The notes below the pieces were generated by a model, which saw only the letters and a program-made list of their open reading frames with translations, did not search any database and had not been told where the DNA came from. Shown here in pieces: positions 53,841-62,914 of a DNA stretch of 64,000 nt. The stretch lies in assembly GCA_016196925.1 (NCBI GenBank), contig JACPWS010000011.1, forward strand, positions 1 through 64,000. Reading direction: 5' to 3'. Numbering within the stretch: position 1 is the stretch's first letter; each line of letters opens with the position of its first letter. The position numbers and the translations under genes were made by a program. Source of the DNA: Burkholderiales bacterium. Lineage in GTDB: Bacteria; Pseudomonadota; Gammaproteobacteria; Burkholderiales; Burkholderiaceae_D.

Positions 53841-53965
53841 TAGGAAACGCAGATTAATTCAAAAAGCGTCATTCCCGCGAAAGCGGGAATCCATGTAAAT
53901 CAAACACTTAGGTGGATCCCCGCTTTCGCGGGGATGACGAAATCAGAATAAATCCGTGCTTCCCT
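53841..53965. repeat. 125-bp MITE-like inverted-repeat element, copy 2
   Basis: The counterpart of 1091-1215. Left arm begins near GGAAACGCAG and right arm ends near GTGCTTCC; the arms pair over about 47 bases, including GATTAATTC/GAATAAATC and the CCCGCGAAAGCGGG hairpins. It lies between the luciferase-domain gene and the SDR gene and encodes a spurious N-terminal extension to the latter. Confidence 0.8.
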
Positions 53966-53992
53966 TACTTCATCAACACAAAAGGAAACACC

Positions 53993-54598
53993 ATGAAAAT
54001 CCTATTGATAGGCAGCAACGGCACCATAGGCGCTGCAGTACAACAACGCCTGATTGAAAGCGGCCATAACGTGATCGGCGCCAATTATCAGGCCGGCGAT
54101 CACCAGGTCGATTTGTCGGACAAGGCCAGTATCGCCGCTTTGTTCGAACGCGTCGGCCGCATCGACGCCGTCGTTTCCAGCGCCGGCCAATCCCAATTCG
54201 GCCCCTTGCTGGGCCTGAACGATGCCGATTTTGCACTCGGCCTTGACAATAAGCTGATGGGACAAGTGAATTTGCTGCGTATAGGCGTGCCTTATCTGAA
54301 TGATGGCGGCTCCATCACCCTGACCAGCGGCGCACTGGCGCACAGTCCCATGCCCGGCAGTGCGGCCATCAGTCCGGTGAATGCGGCCGTCGAAGGTTTT
54401 GTGCGCGCCGCCGCGCTGGAGTTGCCGCGCGGCTTGCGCGTGAATGCCGCCAGCCCGGTGTTCGTGACCGAGACTGCGCTTGCCATGGGCATGGATACCA
54501 GTCATACGCTGTCGGCCGCGACTACCGCCAAAACTTATCTGGCCAGCGTGACGGGCGACATGACGGGACAGGTGCTGGACGCGCGCGCTTACGCCTGA
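53993..54598 (+). CDS. Short-chain dehydrogenase/reductase
   Basis: A 201-residue protein with an N-terminal Rossmann motif (KILLIGSNGTIGAAVQQRL) and SSAGQSQFGPL. The usual YxxxK is not obvious; the corresponding region reads SGALAHSPMPGSAAISPVNAAVEGF, so the catalytic Tyr-Lys pair may be absent, as in the short SDR branch that includes regulators. ATG 53993 has AAAGGA upstream; a longer frame starts inside the repeat and is not real. Confidence 0.8.
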   Translation: MKILLIGSNGTIGAAVQQRLIESGHNVIGANYQAGDHQVDLSDKASIAALFERVGRIDAVVSSAGQSQFGPLLGLNDADFALGLDNKLMGQVNLLRIGVPYLNDGGSITLTSGALAHSPMPGSAAISPVNAAVEGFVRAAALELPRGLRVNAASPVFVTETALAMGMDTSHTLSAATTAKTYLASVTGDMTGQVLDARAYA

Positions 54599-54622
54599 GA
54601 GCGGGAGCGCGCCGGTCCAGGC

Positions 54623-56278
54623 TCAGGCAGCTGCGGCAGGGTAGGCGCGCTCCATTATCTGTTGTTGTAGACGGCTATCAACGCCGGCGCTCAGGGTGCC
54701 GTACACCCGACCGCATTCGGCGTCGAGGCGGCTGCGCAGGAAGGCGTCGGCGATTTCAGCCGGCGCCTGTTCCAGCATCAGTTGTGCTTGCAATGCCAGC
54801 ACCAGGGTCTGGGCGAAGCGGCGCGCGCCGGTTTCGCGCTGTTCTGCATTCAGTTTGAGATAATCGTGCAGCTCGCCGGCCATCTGAGGTATTCCTGCGG
54901 CCGGCGAGACCGACAATTGCCCCAGTATCAGCTGCATGCCTTGCGGGTCGCGCTCTACGGCGCGCAGCACGTCCAGGCACATCACGTTGCCGGAACCTTC
55001 CCAGATGGAGTTGACTGGCGCTTCGCGGTACAGCCTCGCCATAGCCCCGCTTTCCACATAGCCATTGCCGCCCCAGACTTCCATGCATTCGCCGGTGAAT
55101 TCCAGCGCGCGTTTGCAGATCCAGAACTTGGCGGCCGGCGTGACGATGCGTTTCCAAGCACGTTGCAGCGGGTCGTCGGGCGCTTCCAGCGCGCCGGCCA
55201 GCTTCAGCATCAGGCGGGTGGCGGCTTCGCTTTCCAGCGCCAGATCGGCCAGCACATTGCGCATCAGCGGCTGGTCCGCCAGCAGATGGCCGAAGGCGCT
55301 GCGGTGGCGTGTATGGTGAATGGCCTGTACCAGCGCCTGGCGCATGATGGCTGCGCTGCCGATCACGCAATCGAGCCGGGTCAGGTTCGCCATTTCTATG
55401 ATGGTGGGGATGCCGCGTCCTTCGACACCGACCAGGATGCCGTAAGCATCCTGGAATTCCACTTCGCTGCTGGAGTTCGATTTATTGCCGAGCTTGTCCT
55501 TCAGTCGCAGCACCAGCACGCTGTTCTTGCTGCCGTCCGGACGCCAGCGCGGCACGAAGAAGCAGGACAGGCCGATTTCGGTGTTTGCCAGCACCAGGTG
55601 CGCATCGCACATCGGTGCCGAAAAAAACCACTTGTGTCCGGTCAGCAGATACGCTTCGCCGCGCCCGCCGGCGGCGACCGGGCGGGCCACGGTGGAATTG
55701 CTGCGCAGGTCCGAGCCGCCCTGTTTCTCGGTCATGCCCATGCCTATCATGATGGCGGTTTTTTGCGTTATCGGCAGATCGCGCGCATCGTGTTGGCGCG
55801 AAAACAGCTTGTCTTTCAGTTGGGCAAACAGCGCCGGCTCGTTTTGCAATACCGGGATGGAGGCGAAAGTCATCGTGGTCGGGCACAGCGAGCCGGCCTC
55901 CACTTGCGCCTGCAGATAGTAGCCGGCGGCGCGCGCCGCCTGTGCGCCGCGGCGCGGCGCCATCCACGGCAGCGCGTGCAAACCTTCCTGACGCAGCAAG
56001 CCCAGCAAGCGATGCCAGCTAGGATGGAAATCGACTTGATCGATGCGGCGTCCCTGGCGGTCATGGCTGCGCAATTCCGGCAGGTGGCGATTCGCCAGCT
56101 CGCCCAGTTCCAGCACTGCATGGCTGCCGAGCTCCTGGCCGGCGCGCACCAGCGCATCTGCGTGCCAATCCCCGCCGGCGCGTTGCAAGCCGTCCATTAA
56201 TACCGCATCGCTGGTGAAAATATTGTAGTCTTCTAGCTCCGGTACCTGGTTGTAGATTTCATGGGTTAGCCATTGCAT
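54623..56278 (-). CDS. AidB-like acyl-CoA dehydrogenase
   Basis: A 551-residue protein that matches the AidB group: HEIYNQVPELEDYNIFTSD at the N-terminus, AIMIGMGMTEKQGGSDLRSNST, KWFFSAPMCDAHLVLANT and ECMEVWGGNGYVESGAMARLYREAPVNSIWEGSGNVMCLDVLRA at the C-terminus. E. coli AidB is an FAD protein induced by alkylation that binds DNA and has weak isovaleryl-CoA dehydrogenase activity. A TetR-family regulator lies divergently 60 bases upstream. Confidence 0.88.
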   Translation of the reverse strand: MQWLTHEIYNQVPELEDYNIFTSDAVLMDGLQRAGGDWHADALVRAGQELGSHAVLELGELANRHLPELRSHDRQGRRIDQVDFHPSWHRLLGLLRQEGLHALPWMAPRRGAQAARAAGYYLQAQVEAGSLCPTTMTFASIPVLQNEPALFAQLKDKLFSRQHDARDLPITQKTAIMIGMGMTEKQGGSDLRSNSTVARPVAAGGRGEAYLLTGHKWFFSAPMCDAHLVLANTEIGLSCFFVPRWRPDGSKNSVLVLRLKDKLGNKSNSSSEVEFQDAYGILVGVEGRGIPTIIEMANLTRLDCVIGSAAIMRQALVQAIHHTRHRSAFGHLLADQPLMRNVLADLALESEAATRLMLKLAGALEAPDDPLQRAWKRIVTPAAKFWICKRALEFTGECMEVWGGNGYVESGAMARLYREAPVNSIWEGSGNVMCLDVLRAVERDPQGMQLILGQLSVSPAAGIPQMAGELHDYLKLNAEQRETGARRFAQTLVLALQAQLMLEQAPAEIADAFLRSRLDAECGRVYGTLSAGVDSRLQQQIMERAYPAAAA

Positions 56279-56338
56279 GTCACGTCTCCTGTTTTTTGAA
56301 ATGCGGTGCAGACAGTGTAGCGTGGCGGGCGAGCGCCT

Positions 56339-56998
56339 ATGTTCGCCTTTGTTGAGGATGATGAAAACGCGATGGTCGAGAGTGTCAGCCCTTTAAAATT
56401 GCGCCGCAAGCCGGTGCAGCAACGTTCCAGAATGACGCAAAATGCGGTTCTGGATGCCTTTGTTCGGCTTTTGGTCGAAAAAGGCTATGCGCAATTGACC
56501 ATGCGCGACATCGCCATGGTGGCCGGGGTCGGGCTGGGGACCTTGTACGAATATTTTCCCGGCAAGAAGTCGATCGCCGCCCATTGCATACACCAGCGCT
56601 TTAAAAACGTCGGTACCCACATGCAGGGTTGGATAGAAGAGCAGAAAGGCCAGCCGCTGGAAGTCGTGGCGGCGCATCTGGTCGAGAGGATCATCTGTTT
56701 GCACGCTGAAAACAGCGCAGAATGGTCGGCTCTGATCTTTCTGGAGCGCCAGATTTCCGACGCCGGCGCTTATCAAATCCTGTACCGCCAGATCGTCGGG
56801 ATCTGGGAGCAGGCGTTTTGCGCCAGCAGCGATGCCGCCGCGTATGCCGGCAAAAGTGCTGAAGTGGTGCACGCCGCCGTGTATGGCGTGCTGTACCAGA
56901 AGCTGATGCTGGCGCCGCACAGATTGCAGGAAGCCGGGTTTGCGGCCCAGCTCAGGGCGCTGGTGCTCGGATATTTGCAAGTCTCGCTGCCCGAATAA
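56339..56998 (+). CDS. TetR-family transcriptional regulator
   Basis: A 219-residue regulator with a helix-turn-helix (LTMRDIAMVAGVGLGTLYEYFPGKKSI) and a C-terminal helical ligand-binding region. It is divergent from the AidB-like gene and only 60 bases apart, so it probably represses that gene. The start at 56339 has no clear ribosome-binding site; an ATG at 56372 (MVESVSPLK) is equally plausible. Confidence 0.88.
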   Translation: MFAFVEDDENAMVESVSPLKLRRKPVQQRSRMTQNAVLDAFVRLLVEKGYAQLTMRDIAMVAGVGLGTLYEYFPGKKSIAAHCIHQRFKNVGTHMQGWIEEQKGQPLEVVAAHLVERIICLHAENSAEWSALIFLERQISDAGAYQILYRQIVGIWEQAFCASSDAAAYAGKSAEVVHAAVYGVLYQKLMLAPHRLQEAGFAAQLRALVLGYLQVSLPE

Positions 56999-57012
56999 GG
57001 TAAAATCGCGGG

Positions 57013-59061
57013 ATGTCTTATCAAGTCCTAGCCCGAAAATATCGCCCCAAAAGCTTTGAAACGCTGGTGGGGCAGGAGCACGTGGTCCGTGCCTTATCCC
57101 ATGCGCTGGAGCAGCAGCGGCTGCATCACGCCTATTTATTCACCGGTACGCGCGGGGTCGGCAAGACCACACTGTCGCGCATCCTGGCGAAATCCTTCAA
57201 TTGCGAAACCGGCATCACCGCCACCCCTTGCGGCGTGTGCGAAGCCTGTACCGCGATCGACGCCGGCCGTTTCGTCGATTACATAGAGATGGATGCAGCC
57301 TCGAACCGCGGCGTCGATGAGATGGCCTCGCTGCTGGAGCAGGCGATTTACGCACCGTCGAATGCACGTTTTAAAGTGTATATGATAGACGAGGTGCACA
57401 TGCTGACCAACCACGCCTTCAACGCCATGTTGAAGACGCTGGAAGAGCCGCCCGAGCACGTCAAGTTCATCCTGGCCACCACCGATCCGCAAAAGATCCC
57501 GGTCACCGTGCTGTCGCGCTGCCTGCAATTCAACCTGAAGCAAATGCCGCCCGGCCATATCGTCGGCCACCTGGAAAACATCCTGGGTCAGGAACAAATC
57601 GCATTCGAAACCCCGGCCCTGCGCTTGCTGGCGCAGGGCGCGCACGGCTCCATGCGCGACGCTTTGTCGCTGACCGACCAGGCGATTGCCTATGCGGCCG
57701 GCAAGGTCACGCTCGATGCGGTGCAAGGCATGCTGGGCGCACTCGATCAGTCTTACCTGATACGCTTGCTCGATGCGCTGGCGGCGCAAGACGGCAAGGC
57801 CTTGCTGGATGTGGCTGATGAAATGGCGGCGCGCAGCCTGTCGTATAAGGCAGCCTTGCAAGACCTTGGCACTTTGCTGCACCAGATCGCGGTGGCGCAA
57901 CTGGTGCCGGCCGCGCTGGCGACCGATCTGCCCGAACGCGAACAGGTGTTGCGCCTGGCGCACAGCTTCGGCAAAGAAGAAATTCAATTGTTTTACCAGA
58001 TCGCCGTGCACGGTCGCAATGAGCTGGCGCTGGCGCCGGATGAATATGCCGGCTTCAGTATGACGCTGTTGCGCATGCTGGCTTTCCGTCCGGCCGACGG
58101 CGATGCGGCGGTGATTCCGGCAATATCCGGTCAGCCGCCGGCAGGCCGACCGTCCTTGCCTTCGACGCCGTCGGCGCCATCGTCCACGATCAGGCCGCCG
58201 GTCGCTACCCCGGCTGTGCCGTCTGCACCCGTCATGCAAGCTGCAGCAACTGCCTCTGCTGCCCAGACCAACCAGCCGGCTGCACGCGTCAGTCCCGCCA
58301 TGGCAGCGTTGGCAGCGGCCCGTGCCGCCAGCGCCAAAGCTACGCCAGGCGCGGCCAGGCCAGTTGCACCGGTAGCACCAGTTGCCGCAGTCGTGGCCAG
58401 TGCGCCGCTGGCGCCGGTAACACCGACAGCGCCGGCAGCACCGGTGCAGGCGAGACCGGTTGCGCTGCCTGAGCCGGAACCGGCGGGCATGGACGATATG
58501 CCGCCGCCCTGGGACGACGATGTTTTGCTGACGTCCACGCCGGCGGTGACACTACAGCCGCGCACAGTGGCTGCGCCAGAACCCGCGCCGGCTGTGGCTG
58601 TTGCAGCTCCAGTGGTGGAAAGCATCGCCCCGGCCGCTGCCGATCGTACTTTGTCCATGGCTCCGGTTACCGAGCTGAACTGGGATGGGCAGTGGCCAAG
58701 CCTGGCTGCCGCCTTGCCGGTACGCGGTGTGGCGCAGCAACTGGCGCAACAAAGCGAATTAATCAGCTGCAAGCGCGACGGTAACACCTTTGTCTTCGAG
58801 TTGCGCGTGCCGCTGTCGACCTTGTTGTCGGCCGGCAGCGTCGATAAGCTGGCGGCTGCGCTGACTGAGCGTTTCGGCCAGACGGTACGCGTCGACAGCA
58901 AGATAGGCGCGGTTGAGCTGACCGCCAATGCCCAGGCCGTCGCAGAGCGCGCCGCCCGGCAGCAGGCGGCGGAGCAAGCGATACAACGCGATGGTTTCGT
59001 GCAAACCCTGATGCGCGAATTCGGCGCCAGCATCGTTACCGGCAGCGTACGTCCGGTTTAA
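57013..59061 (+). CDS. dnaX: DNA polymerase III subunits gamma and tau
   Basis: A 682-residue clamp-loader subunit. Walker A is GTRGVGKTTLSR, the zinc cysteines are in FNCETG...CGVCEAC, and DEVHMLTNHAFNAMLKTLEEPPEHV is Walker B/sensor. Residues about 370-560 are a Pro/Ala/Val-rich linker typical of tau; the C-terminal domain binds the polymerase. I did not see an A-rich slippery site in the linker region, so a short gamma form may not be made here by frameshifting. It heads dnaX-ybaB-recR. Confidence 0.97.
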   Translation: MSYQVLARKYRPKSFETLVGQEHVVRALSHALEQQRLHHAYLFTGTRGVGKTTLSRILAKSFNCETGITATPCGVCEACTAIDAGRFVDYIEMDAASNRGVDEMASLLEQAIYAPSNARFKVYMIDEVHMLTNHAFNAMLKTLEEPPEHVKFILATTDPQKIPVTVLSRCLQFNLKQMPPGHIVGHLENILGQEQIAFETPALRLLAQGAHGSMRDALSLTDQAIAYAAGKVTLDAVQGMLGALDQSYLIRLLDALAAQDGKALLDVADEMAARSLSYKAALQDLGTLLHQIAVAQLVPAALATDLPEREQVLRLAHSFGKEEIQLFYQIAVHGRNELALAPDEYAGFSMTLLRMLAFRPADGDAAVIPAISGQPPAGRPSLPSTPSAPSSTIRPPVATPAVPSAPVMQAAATASAAQTNQPAARVSPAMAALAAARAASAKATPGAARPVAPVAPVAAVVASAPLAPVTPTAPAAPVQARPVALPEPEPAGMDDMPPPWDDDVLLTSTPAVTLQPRTVAAPEPAPAVAVAAPVVESIAPAAADRTLSMAPVTELNWDGQWPSLAAALPVRGVAQQLAQQSELISCKRDGNTFVFELRVPLSTLLSAGSVDKLAAALTERFGQTVRVDSKIGAVELTANAQAVAERAARQQAAEQAIQRDGFVQTLMREFGASIVTGSVRPV

Positions 59062-59112
59062 TCAATAATTCTCTACATTTTCAATAATTCCTTAATTTCA
59101 GGAGCACCACTT

Positions 59113-59439
59113 ATGATGAAAAATCAACTCGCCGGCTTGATGAAGCAAGCCCAGGCCATGCAAGACAATATGAAAAAAGCCCAGGATCAACTGGCCCTGA
59201 TCGAAGTCGAAGGCCAGTCCGGCGCCGGCATGGTGAAAGTCGTCATGACTTGCAAAAACGACGTCAAGCGCGTCAGCATCGACCCATCCCTGCTGGCCGA
59301 CGACAAAGACATGCTGGAAGACTTGGTTGCCGCTGCCTTTAACGACGCGGTGCGCAAGGCGGAAGCGACCAGCCAGGAAAAAATGTCTAGCCTGACCGCC
59401 GGCATGCCTATGCCGCCCGGCTTCAAGATGCCATTCTGA
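59113..59439 (+). CDS. ybaB: YbaB/EbfC nucleoid-associated protein
   Basis: A 108-residue dimeric DNA-binding protein: [51 protein letters not shown]. It lies 51 bases after dnaX and 2 bases before recR, the conserved arrangement. Confidence 0.97.
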   Translation: MMKNQLAGLMKQAQAMQDNMKKAQDQLALIEVEGQSGAGMVKVVMTCKNDVKRVSIDPSLLADDKDMLEDLVAAAFNDAVRKAEATSQEKMSSLTAGMPMPPGFKMPF

Positions 59440-59441
59440 AC

Positions 59442-60038
59442 GTGAAAAAACTCGGCAGCCTGGAAGCACTGGCGGAAGCCCTGCGCCGCTTGCCCGGCGT
59501 CGGGCCGAAGTCGGCGCAGCGCATCGCCTATCATTTGCTGCAACACGACCGCGAAGGCGCGTCCTTGCTGGGCCGGGCCTTGCTGCAGGCGGTGGAGCAG
59601 ATACAGCATTGCGCTTCCTGCAATACCTTCACCGAGAGCCAGGTGTGCGAAACCTGCCTCGATGCGGAGCGCGATTCCAGCTTGCTATGCGTGGTGGAAA
59701 CGCCGTCCGACCAGTTGATGATAGAGCAGACCCTGACTTACAAGGGGCTGTACTTTGTACTGATGGGGCGGCTCTCTCCGCTGGATGGGGTAGGTCCGAA
59801 AGACATTCATCTGGAAAAACTGATCGCGCGCGCCAGCGACGGCATCGTAAAAGAAGTCGTACTTGCCACCAATTTCACCAATGAAGGCGAAGCCACCGCC
59901 TATTACATCAGCGAAACCCTGAAGGCGCGCGGTCTGAAAGTCAGCCGCCTGGCGCGCGGGGTGCCGGTCGGCGGCGAACTCGAATATGTCGATGCCGGCA
60001 CTATCGCGCGCGCCATGCTGGACAGGCGCAGCACTTAA
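59442..60038 (+). CDS. recR: Recombination protein RecR
   Basis: A 198-residue protein with an N-terminal HhH ([20 protein letters not shown]), the zinc finger [16 protein letters not shown], and a Toprim domain ([18 protein letters not shown]). It works with RecF and RecO in gap repair. The GTG start at 59442 follows ybaB by two bases, implying coupled translation. Confidence 0.97.
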   Translation: MKKLGSLEALAEALRRLPGVGPKSAQRIAYHLLQHDREGASLLGRALLQAVEQIQHCASCNTFTESQVCETCLDAERDSSLLCVVETPSDQLMIEQTLTYKGLYFVLMGRLSPLDGVGPKDIHLEKLIARASDGIVKEVVLATNFTNEGEATAYYISETLKARGLKVSRLARGVPVGGELEYVDAGTIARAMLDRRST

Positions 60039-60042
60039 TCCC

Positions 60043-61287
60043 ATGAATGCAAAGACCGGCACCGGCCCATTGGCGGGCATCAAAGTTCTCGAACTCGGCA
60101 CCCTGATCGCCGGTCCGTTTTGCGCGCGCATGCTGGCCGAATTCGGCGCTGAAGTCATCAAGGTCGAAGCGCCGGAGGGCGGCGACCCCTTGCGCCAGTG
60201 GCGCGTGCTGAAGGACGGTACCTCCTTGTGGTGGAGCGTGCAGGCGCGCAACAAGAAAAGCATTACCTTGAACATGAAGTCGGCGCAGGGGCAGGCGATC
60301 GCGCGCAAGCTGGCGCTGGATGCCGACATCATCATAGAGAACTATCGCCCCGGCGTGCTGGAAAAATGGCGGCTAGGCTACGCCGACCTGCAGGCGATCA
60401 ATCCGGCCACCATCATGGTGCGCCTGTCCGGTTATGGTCAGAGCGGGCCTATGAAGGATATGCCCGGCTTCGGCGCGATCGGCGAATCTATGGGCGGTCT
60501 GCGTTATGTGTCTGGTCACGCTGACCGGCCGCCGGTGCGGGTCGGGATTTCCATTGGCGATTCGGTGGCGGCCTTGCACGGCGTGATCGGCGCCATGATG
60601 GCTTTGCGCCACCGCGACGTGAGCGGTGGGCGCTGGAACGGCAAGGGCGGCGCGGAATGCGTGGCCGGCCAGGGCCAGATGGTGGACGTGGCTCTCTATG
60701 AGTCGGTGTTTAACCTGATGGAATCGCTGGTGCCGGAGTTCGACCAGGCCGGCGTGGTGCGCGAACGCACCGGCGGCGCCTTGCCCGGCATCGTGCCTTC
60801 GAATACCTATACGACAGGTGATGGCGAAAATATCGTGATCGCCGGCAATGGCGATGCGATTTTCCATAGACTGATGCTGGCGATAGGGCGCGCCGACCTG
60901 GCGCATGATACGCAGCTGACGCGCAACGACGGCCGCGTGCCGCGCACCGCCGAGATCGATGCCGCGATACTATCCTGGTGCGCCACACAAGATATCGATA
61001 CAGCCTTGCAGCTGCTCAAGGCAGCCGACGTGCCGGTGGGGAAAATTTATTCGGTGCGCGACATGATGAGCGACCCGCAATTCCTGGCGCGCCAGATGTT
61101 CGAGCAACATGCGTTTGCCGATGGCACGCCGGTCAAGTTGCCGGCGATCAGCCCGAAACTGTCGGTGACGCCGGGCCAGACGCGATGGCTGGGACCTGAG
61201 CTGGGACAGCATAACCAGGAAGTCTTGCGCGGCCTCGGTTATAGCGAAGCTGAAATTGCGCAGATGGAACAAGATAAAGTGATTTGA
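60043..61287 (+). CDS. CaiB/BaiF family III CoA-transferase
   Basis: A 414-residue protein: GIKVLELGTLIAGPFCARMLAEFGAEVIKVEAPEGGDPLRQWR, the NKKSITLNMKS and ENYRPGVLEKWRLGYADL motifs, and LPGIVPSNTYTTGDGENIVIAGNGD. Family III enzymes move CoA between carboxylic acids. The substrate is unknown. It follows recR by 4 bases and may be read through from dnaX. Confidence 0.92.
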   Translation: MNAKTGTGPLAGIKVLELGTLIAGPFCARMLAEFGAEVIKVEAPEGGDPLRQWRVLKDGTSLWWSVQARNKKSITLNMKSAQGQAIARKLALDADIIIENYRPGVLEKWRLGYADLQAINPATIMVRLSGYGQSGPMKDMPGFGAIGESMGGLRYVSGHADRPPVRVGISIGDSVAALHGVIGAMMALRHRDVSGGRWNGKGGAECVAGQGQMVDVALYESVFNLMESLVPEFDQAGVVRERTGGALPGIVPSNTYTTGDGENIVIAGNGDAIFHRLMLAIGRADLAHDTQLTRNDGRVPRTAEIDAAILSWCATQDIDTALQLLKAADVPVGKIYSVRDMMSDPQFLARQMFEQHAFADGTPVKLPAISPKLSVTPGQTRWLGPELGQHNQEVLRGLGYSEAEIAQMEQDKVI

Positions 61288-61301
61288 AAAAAGGTGGCGC
61301 G

Positions 61302-61457
61302 ATGAACAGGAATTTCCTCAAGCACTTCGTGATCGCGCTGATTCTGTTCCTGCTCGGTTACTTCAGCTTTAATCGCAAGTTGTCCGGAACCGATGGGCAG
61401 CCGCCGGCCCTCACACCGGCATCTCAGTCCGCTACAGCGTCTTCAGGTACTCCCTGA
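61302..61457 (+). CDS. 51-residue single-pass membrane protein
   Basis: An ATG preceded by AAGGTGG five bases upstream opens a 51-residue frame with one transmembrane segment (HFVIALILFLLGYFSF), a short basic stretch and a Pro/Ser/Thr tail. It follows the CoA-transferase gene on the same strand by 14 bases and overlaps the 3' end of the convergent marC gene by 26 bases. No family was recognised. The good ribosome-binding site and membrane helix support it as real. Confidence 0.5.
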   Translation: MNRNFLKHFVIALILFLLGYFSFNRKLSGTDGQPPALTPASQSATASSGTP

Positions 61458-62031
61458 TACCCGCCAGCAGCATTTCTACCGACATTGCCGTCAAAATCAA
61501 GCCCATCAGGCGTTCGAACGCCGTCATGGCGCGTTCGCCCAAGACTTTTTGCATGCGCTCCGCGCTCAGCAGTACGATCAGCCAGACCAGCGCTACCGCA
61601 GTCAGCGCCGCCACGTGCAGCGCCAGGTCGCGCCGGCTGTCCGAAGAAAACAGCAAGACCGTCGCCAGTGCCGACGGGCCGGCCAGCGCCGGGATCGCCA
61701 GCGGCACGATAAACGGTTCGTGATCGCCTTCGACATCGCCGAAGATGCCTCCTTCCTGAGGAAATACCATGCGCAAGGCGATCAGGAACAGGATCACGCC
61801 GCCGCCTATGCGCAGCGACACTTCGGATAGCTGCAAGGCGGACAGGAAGTGTTTTCCGAAAAACATAAACAGCAACAACAGCACGAAGGCAATCGCGCAC
61901 TCGCGCACCACCACGCGCCAGCGCCGTTCCGGCGCCACATGTGAGAGCGCGCTGACGAAAATCGGGACGTTGCCGAAGGGGTCGGTCACCAGGATCAGCA
62001 AGATCAGCGATTGGAAAAAATCATGGGTCAT
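61432..62031 (-). CDS. MarC-family integral membrane protein
   Basis: A 199-residue protein with six membrane helices and the MarC signatures LILVTDPFGNVPIFVSAL, LRIGGGVILFLIALRMVFP and VPLAIPALAGPSALATVLL. Function is unknown; the family was once thought to affect antibiotic resistance. Its stop overlaps the start of the small membrane-protein gene's 3' end on the opposite strand. It overlaps the elbB stop by four bases (ATGA), so the two are coupled. Confidence 0.93.
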   Translation of the reverse strand: MTHDFFQSLILLILVTDPFGNVPIFVSALSHVAPERRWRVVVRECAIAFVLLLLFMFFGKHFLSALQLSEVSLRIGGGVILFLIALRMVFPQEGGIFGDVEGDHEPFIVPLAIPALAGPSALATVLLFSSDSRRDLALHVAALTAVALVWLIVLLSAERMQKVLGERAMTAFERLMGLILTAMSVEMLLAGIREYLKTL

Positions 62032-62693
62032 GGCGTGTGGCCCTTCGCCAGCGCCAGCGTCGTGGCCACCGCGGCTTCGATGCCGCTGGCGGCTTCAGCG
62101 ATGTTTTGCGCCAGCATATAGGCCGGCGTGCTGACCACCTTGTGTTTCTGGTCGACCACGAATTCATGCACCGGACAGCTGATATGCTGCCCGCCCATCG
62201 CTTCGATTTGCTTGGCCGTGGCGGCATCCGTGCCTATGGTAAGTTTGACGCCGGGGCCGTAAATCTGCGGAATCAGCGCCGGTGCGATGCAGATATAACA
62301 GGCCGGCTTGCCTGCCTGCGCCATGGCGCTGGCAAAACGCAGCACGTCCGGCTGCACCGTGCAAGCCGCACCCTTGTCGGCGAAATCGGAGAGATTGGTG
62401 GCGGCGCCGTAGCCGCCAGGGAAAAATGCTGCAGCGTAATCGCCGCTATCGGCCAGGGCGATGTCCTTGATCTTGCCGCGCGCGATGCGGGCCGCTTCCA
62501 CCAGTACATTGCGGGTTTCGCCGGCGGCCGCTTCGCCGCTCAGATGGTTAACCACGCGCGCTTGCGGAATGTCGGGAGCCAGAAATTCGATCTCGGCGCC
62601 GGCGCGCGTCAGGGCCAGCATGGTCAGCACACTTTCGTGTATCTCGGCGCCGTCGGATACGCCACAACCGGACAAGACTACGGCTACTTTCAT
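62028..62693 (-). CDS. elbB: Isoprenoid biosynthesis glyoxalase ElbB
   Basis: A 221-residue DJ-1/PfpI superfamily protein: KVAVVLSGCGVSDGAEIHESVLTMLAL, ALADSGDYAAAFFPGGYGAATNLSDFA, and the nucleophile-elbow cysteine in KPACYICIAPALI. E. coli ElbB has weak glyoxalase activity and was linked to isoprenoid yield. ATG 62693 has AAAGGTG upstream. marC follows with a four-base overlap. Confidence 0.93.
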   Translation of the reverse strand: MKVAVVLSGCGVSDGAEIHESVLTMLALTRAGAEIEFLAPDIPQARVVNHLSGEAAAGETRNVLVEAARIARGKIKDIALADSGDYAAAFFPGGYGAATNLSDFADKGAACTVQPDVLRFASAMAQAGKPACYICIAPALIPQIYGPGVKLTIGTDAATAKQIEAMGGQHISCPVHEFVVDQKHKVVSTPAYMLAQNIAEAASGIEAAVATTLALAKGHTP

Positions 62694-62914
62694 GATCGCA
62701 CCTTTAATGTGAGAGAGGAGGGAAAGCCACCGATTCTGCTGCCGAAGCCGGTTCCATGTCAACCGGACTGCCCCGTCGCACGGCGGCGCGGGATAAATAG
62801 ACGGGAGGCACCAGCGCAGGACGAAAGAATCGCGTTACCATTGAGCCTTTCTCAAAAGGCGAACGCTCGTCTTTTTCATCAACGAGTAAATGACGGCGAG
62901 ATGGCAGCGACACC

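Noticed and set aside
53912-53992. 27-residue N-terminal extension of the SDR protein
   Set aside because: The extension is translated repeat sequence (DPRFRGDDE type); the ATG at 53993 has a proper ribosome-binding site.
58100-58700. Programmed frameshift site in dnaX
   Set aside because: No A-rich slippery heptamer followed by a stem was visible; the Pro/Ala linker alone is not evidence.
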